Shown here: one piece after another, positions 63,751 through 64,000 of the stretch
How positions within the stretch are numbered: position 1 is the stretch's first letter
Layout of the letters: every line of letters starts with the position of its first letter
From: Nipponacmea schrenckii
Lineage: Eukaryota > Mollusca > Gastropoda > Lottiidae
NCBI GenBank assembly: GCA_030562195.1
Contig: CM060199.1
Coordinates: forward strand, 21,286,338 to 21,350,337
Direction of reading: 5' to 3'
DNA: 64,000 nucleotides
Program-made: the position numbers and the translations under genes
Notes under the pieces: model-generated
Database searches by the model: none
What the model was told of the DNA's origin: nothing
What the model saw: the letters and a program-made list of their open reading frames with translations, nothing else

Positions 63751-64000
63751 GAAAATCCATCGCTTTCCGTTGTCAAGAAGAGCTGATGTCATAATTTAAT
63801 GACCATCAAATCTTCATCTTTTGACGCCAAGAATCATAATTCTTTCATGAGCGAAATTAACAATGCGCTAGGCCTGCGCCACTACTACTAGGCTAAGCCT
63901 ATTATTTTGAAATACATGTCATCAGAATTTTTATTATGTACACATGCATGGAAAAAACCTTAGTTTTGAGTTGATATGCAGAATGTGCCCAATAAAGGCT

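Noticed and set aside
63454..63794. Overlapping open frames on both strands rich in DELATV/CRRTGD peptides
   Set aside because: They arise from the self-complementary repeat words, which are open in many frames; not evidence of a protein.

Overview
The window is eukaryotic, AT-rich (by eye about two thirds A+T) and almost entirely intronic. It holds the 5' coding part of one plus-strand gene, a sodium/calcium exchanger of the NCX/SLC8 (Calx) family. A large first coding exon (1783-3599) encodes a signal peptide, the alpha-1 transport repeat, an XIP-like basic stretch, the Ca2+-binding domain CBD1 and the first half of CBD2. It is followed by an intron of about 43.3 kb, a 101-bp exon completing much of CBD2 (46945-47045), an intron of about 13 kb and a probable 18-bp microexon (60046-60063). 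The gene runs off the right edge: the alpha-2 repeat and C-terminal membrane segments are not here. Protein style, intron lengths and repeat content suggest an invertebrate bilaterian, most likely a mollusc or other lophotrochozoan. That placement is inference.

The introns are a dense, partly nested record of transposable elements, several with exact target-site duplications (TSDs). Intron 2 contains: a 181-bp piggyBac-like element with TTAA flanks (4134-4314); a recent 274-bp tandem duplication (7151-7697); a long repeat family, here called R1, in two copies (8545-10893 and 36782-37913), the first interrupted by a Harbinger-like element whose empty site survives in the second; six elements or fragments, plus two more in intron 3 and beyond, of a family with a 5' hairpin, internal tandem repeats and a 3' GTGGGCGTA or TTGCCTGGCAA end, resembling the pearl/Helentron-derived elements of bivalves; a tRNA-derived SINE family (about 20505-21880, 23354-23798, 34545-34865 minus, 46470-46625); a 1035-bp non-autonomous hAT element inside the tRNA-like head of one SINE; a TTAA-flanked MITE family, one copy of which carries a Tigger/pogo-like element and an R1 copy; and several foldback elements.

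Intron 3 holds a decayed Penelope-like retroelement on the minus strand (RT thumb and GIY-YIG endonuclease remnants), another TTAA-MITE and another pearl-like element. Near the right edge (63569-63750) is a GC-rich island built from short self-complementary words, which I could not assign to any known class.

Only the exchanger exons are supported as host coding sequence. The other open reading frames are short, lack recognisable domains or lie inside repeats. I found no rRNA, no intact tRNA gene and no CRISPR array. Boundaries of transposons with TSDs are exact; other repeat boundaries are approximate.
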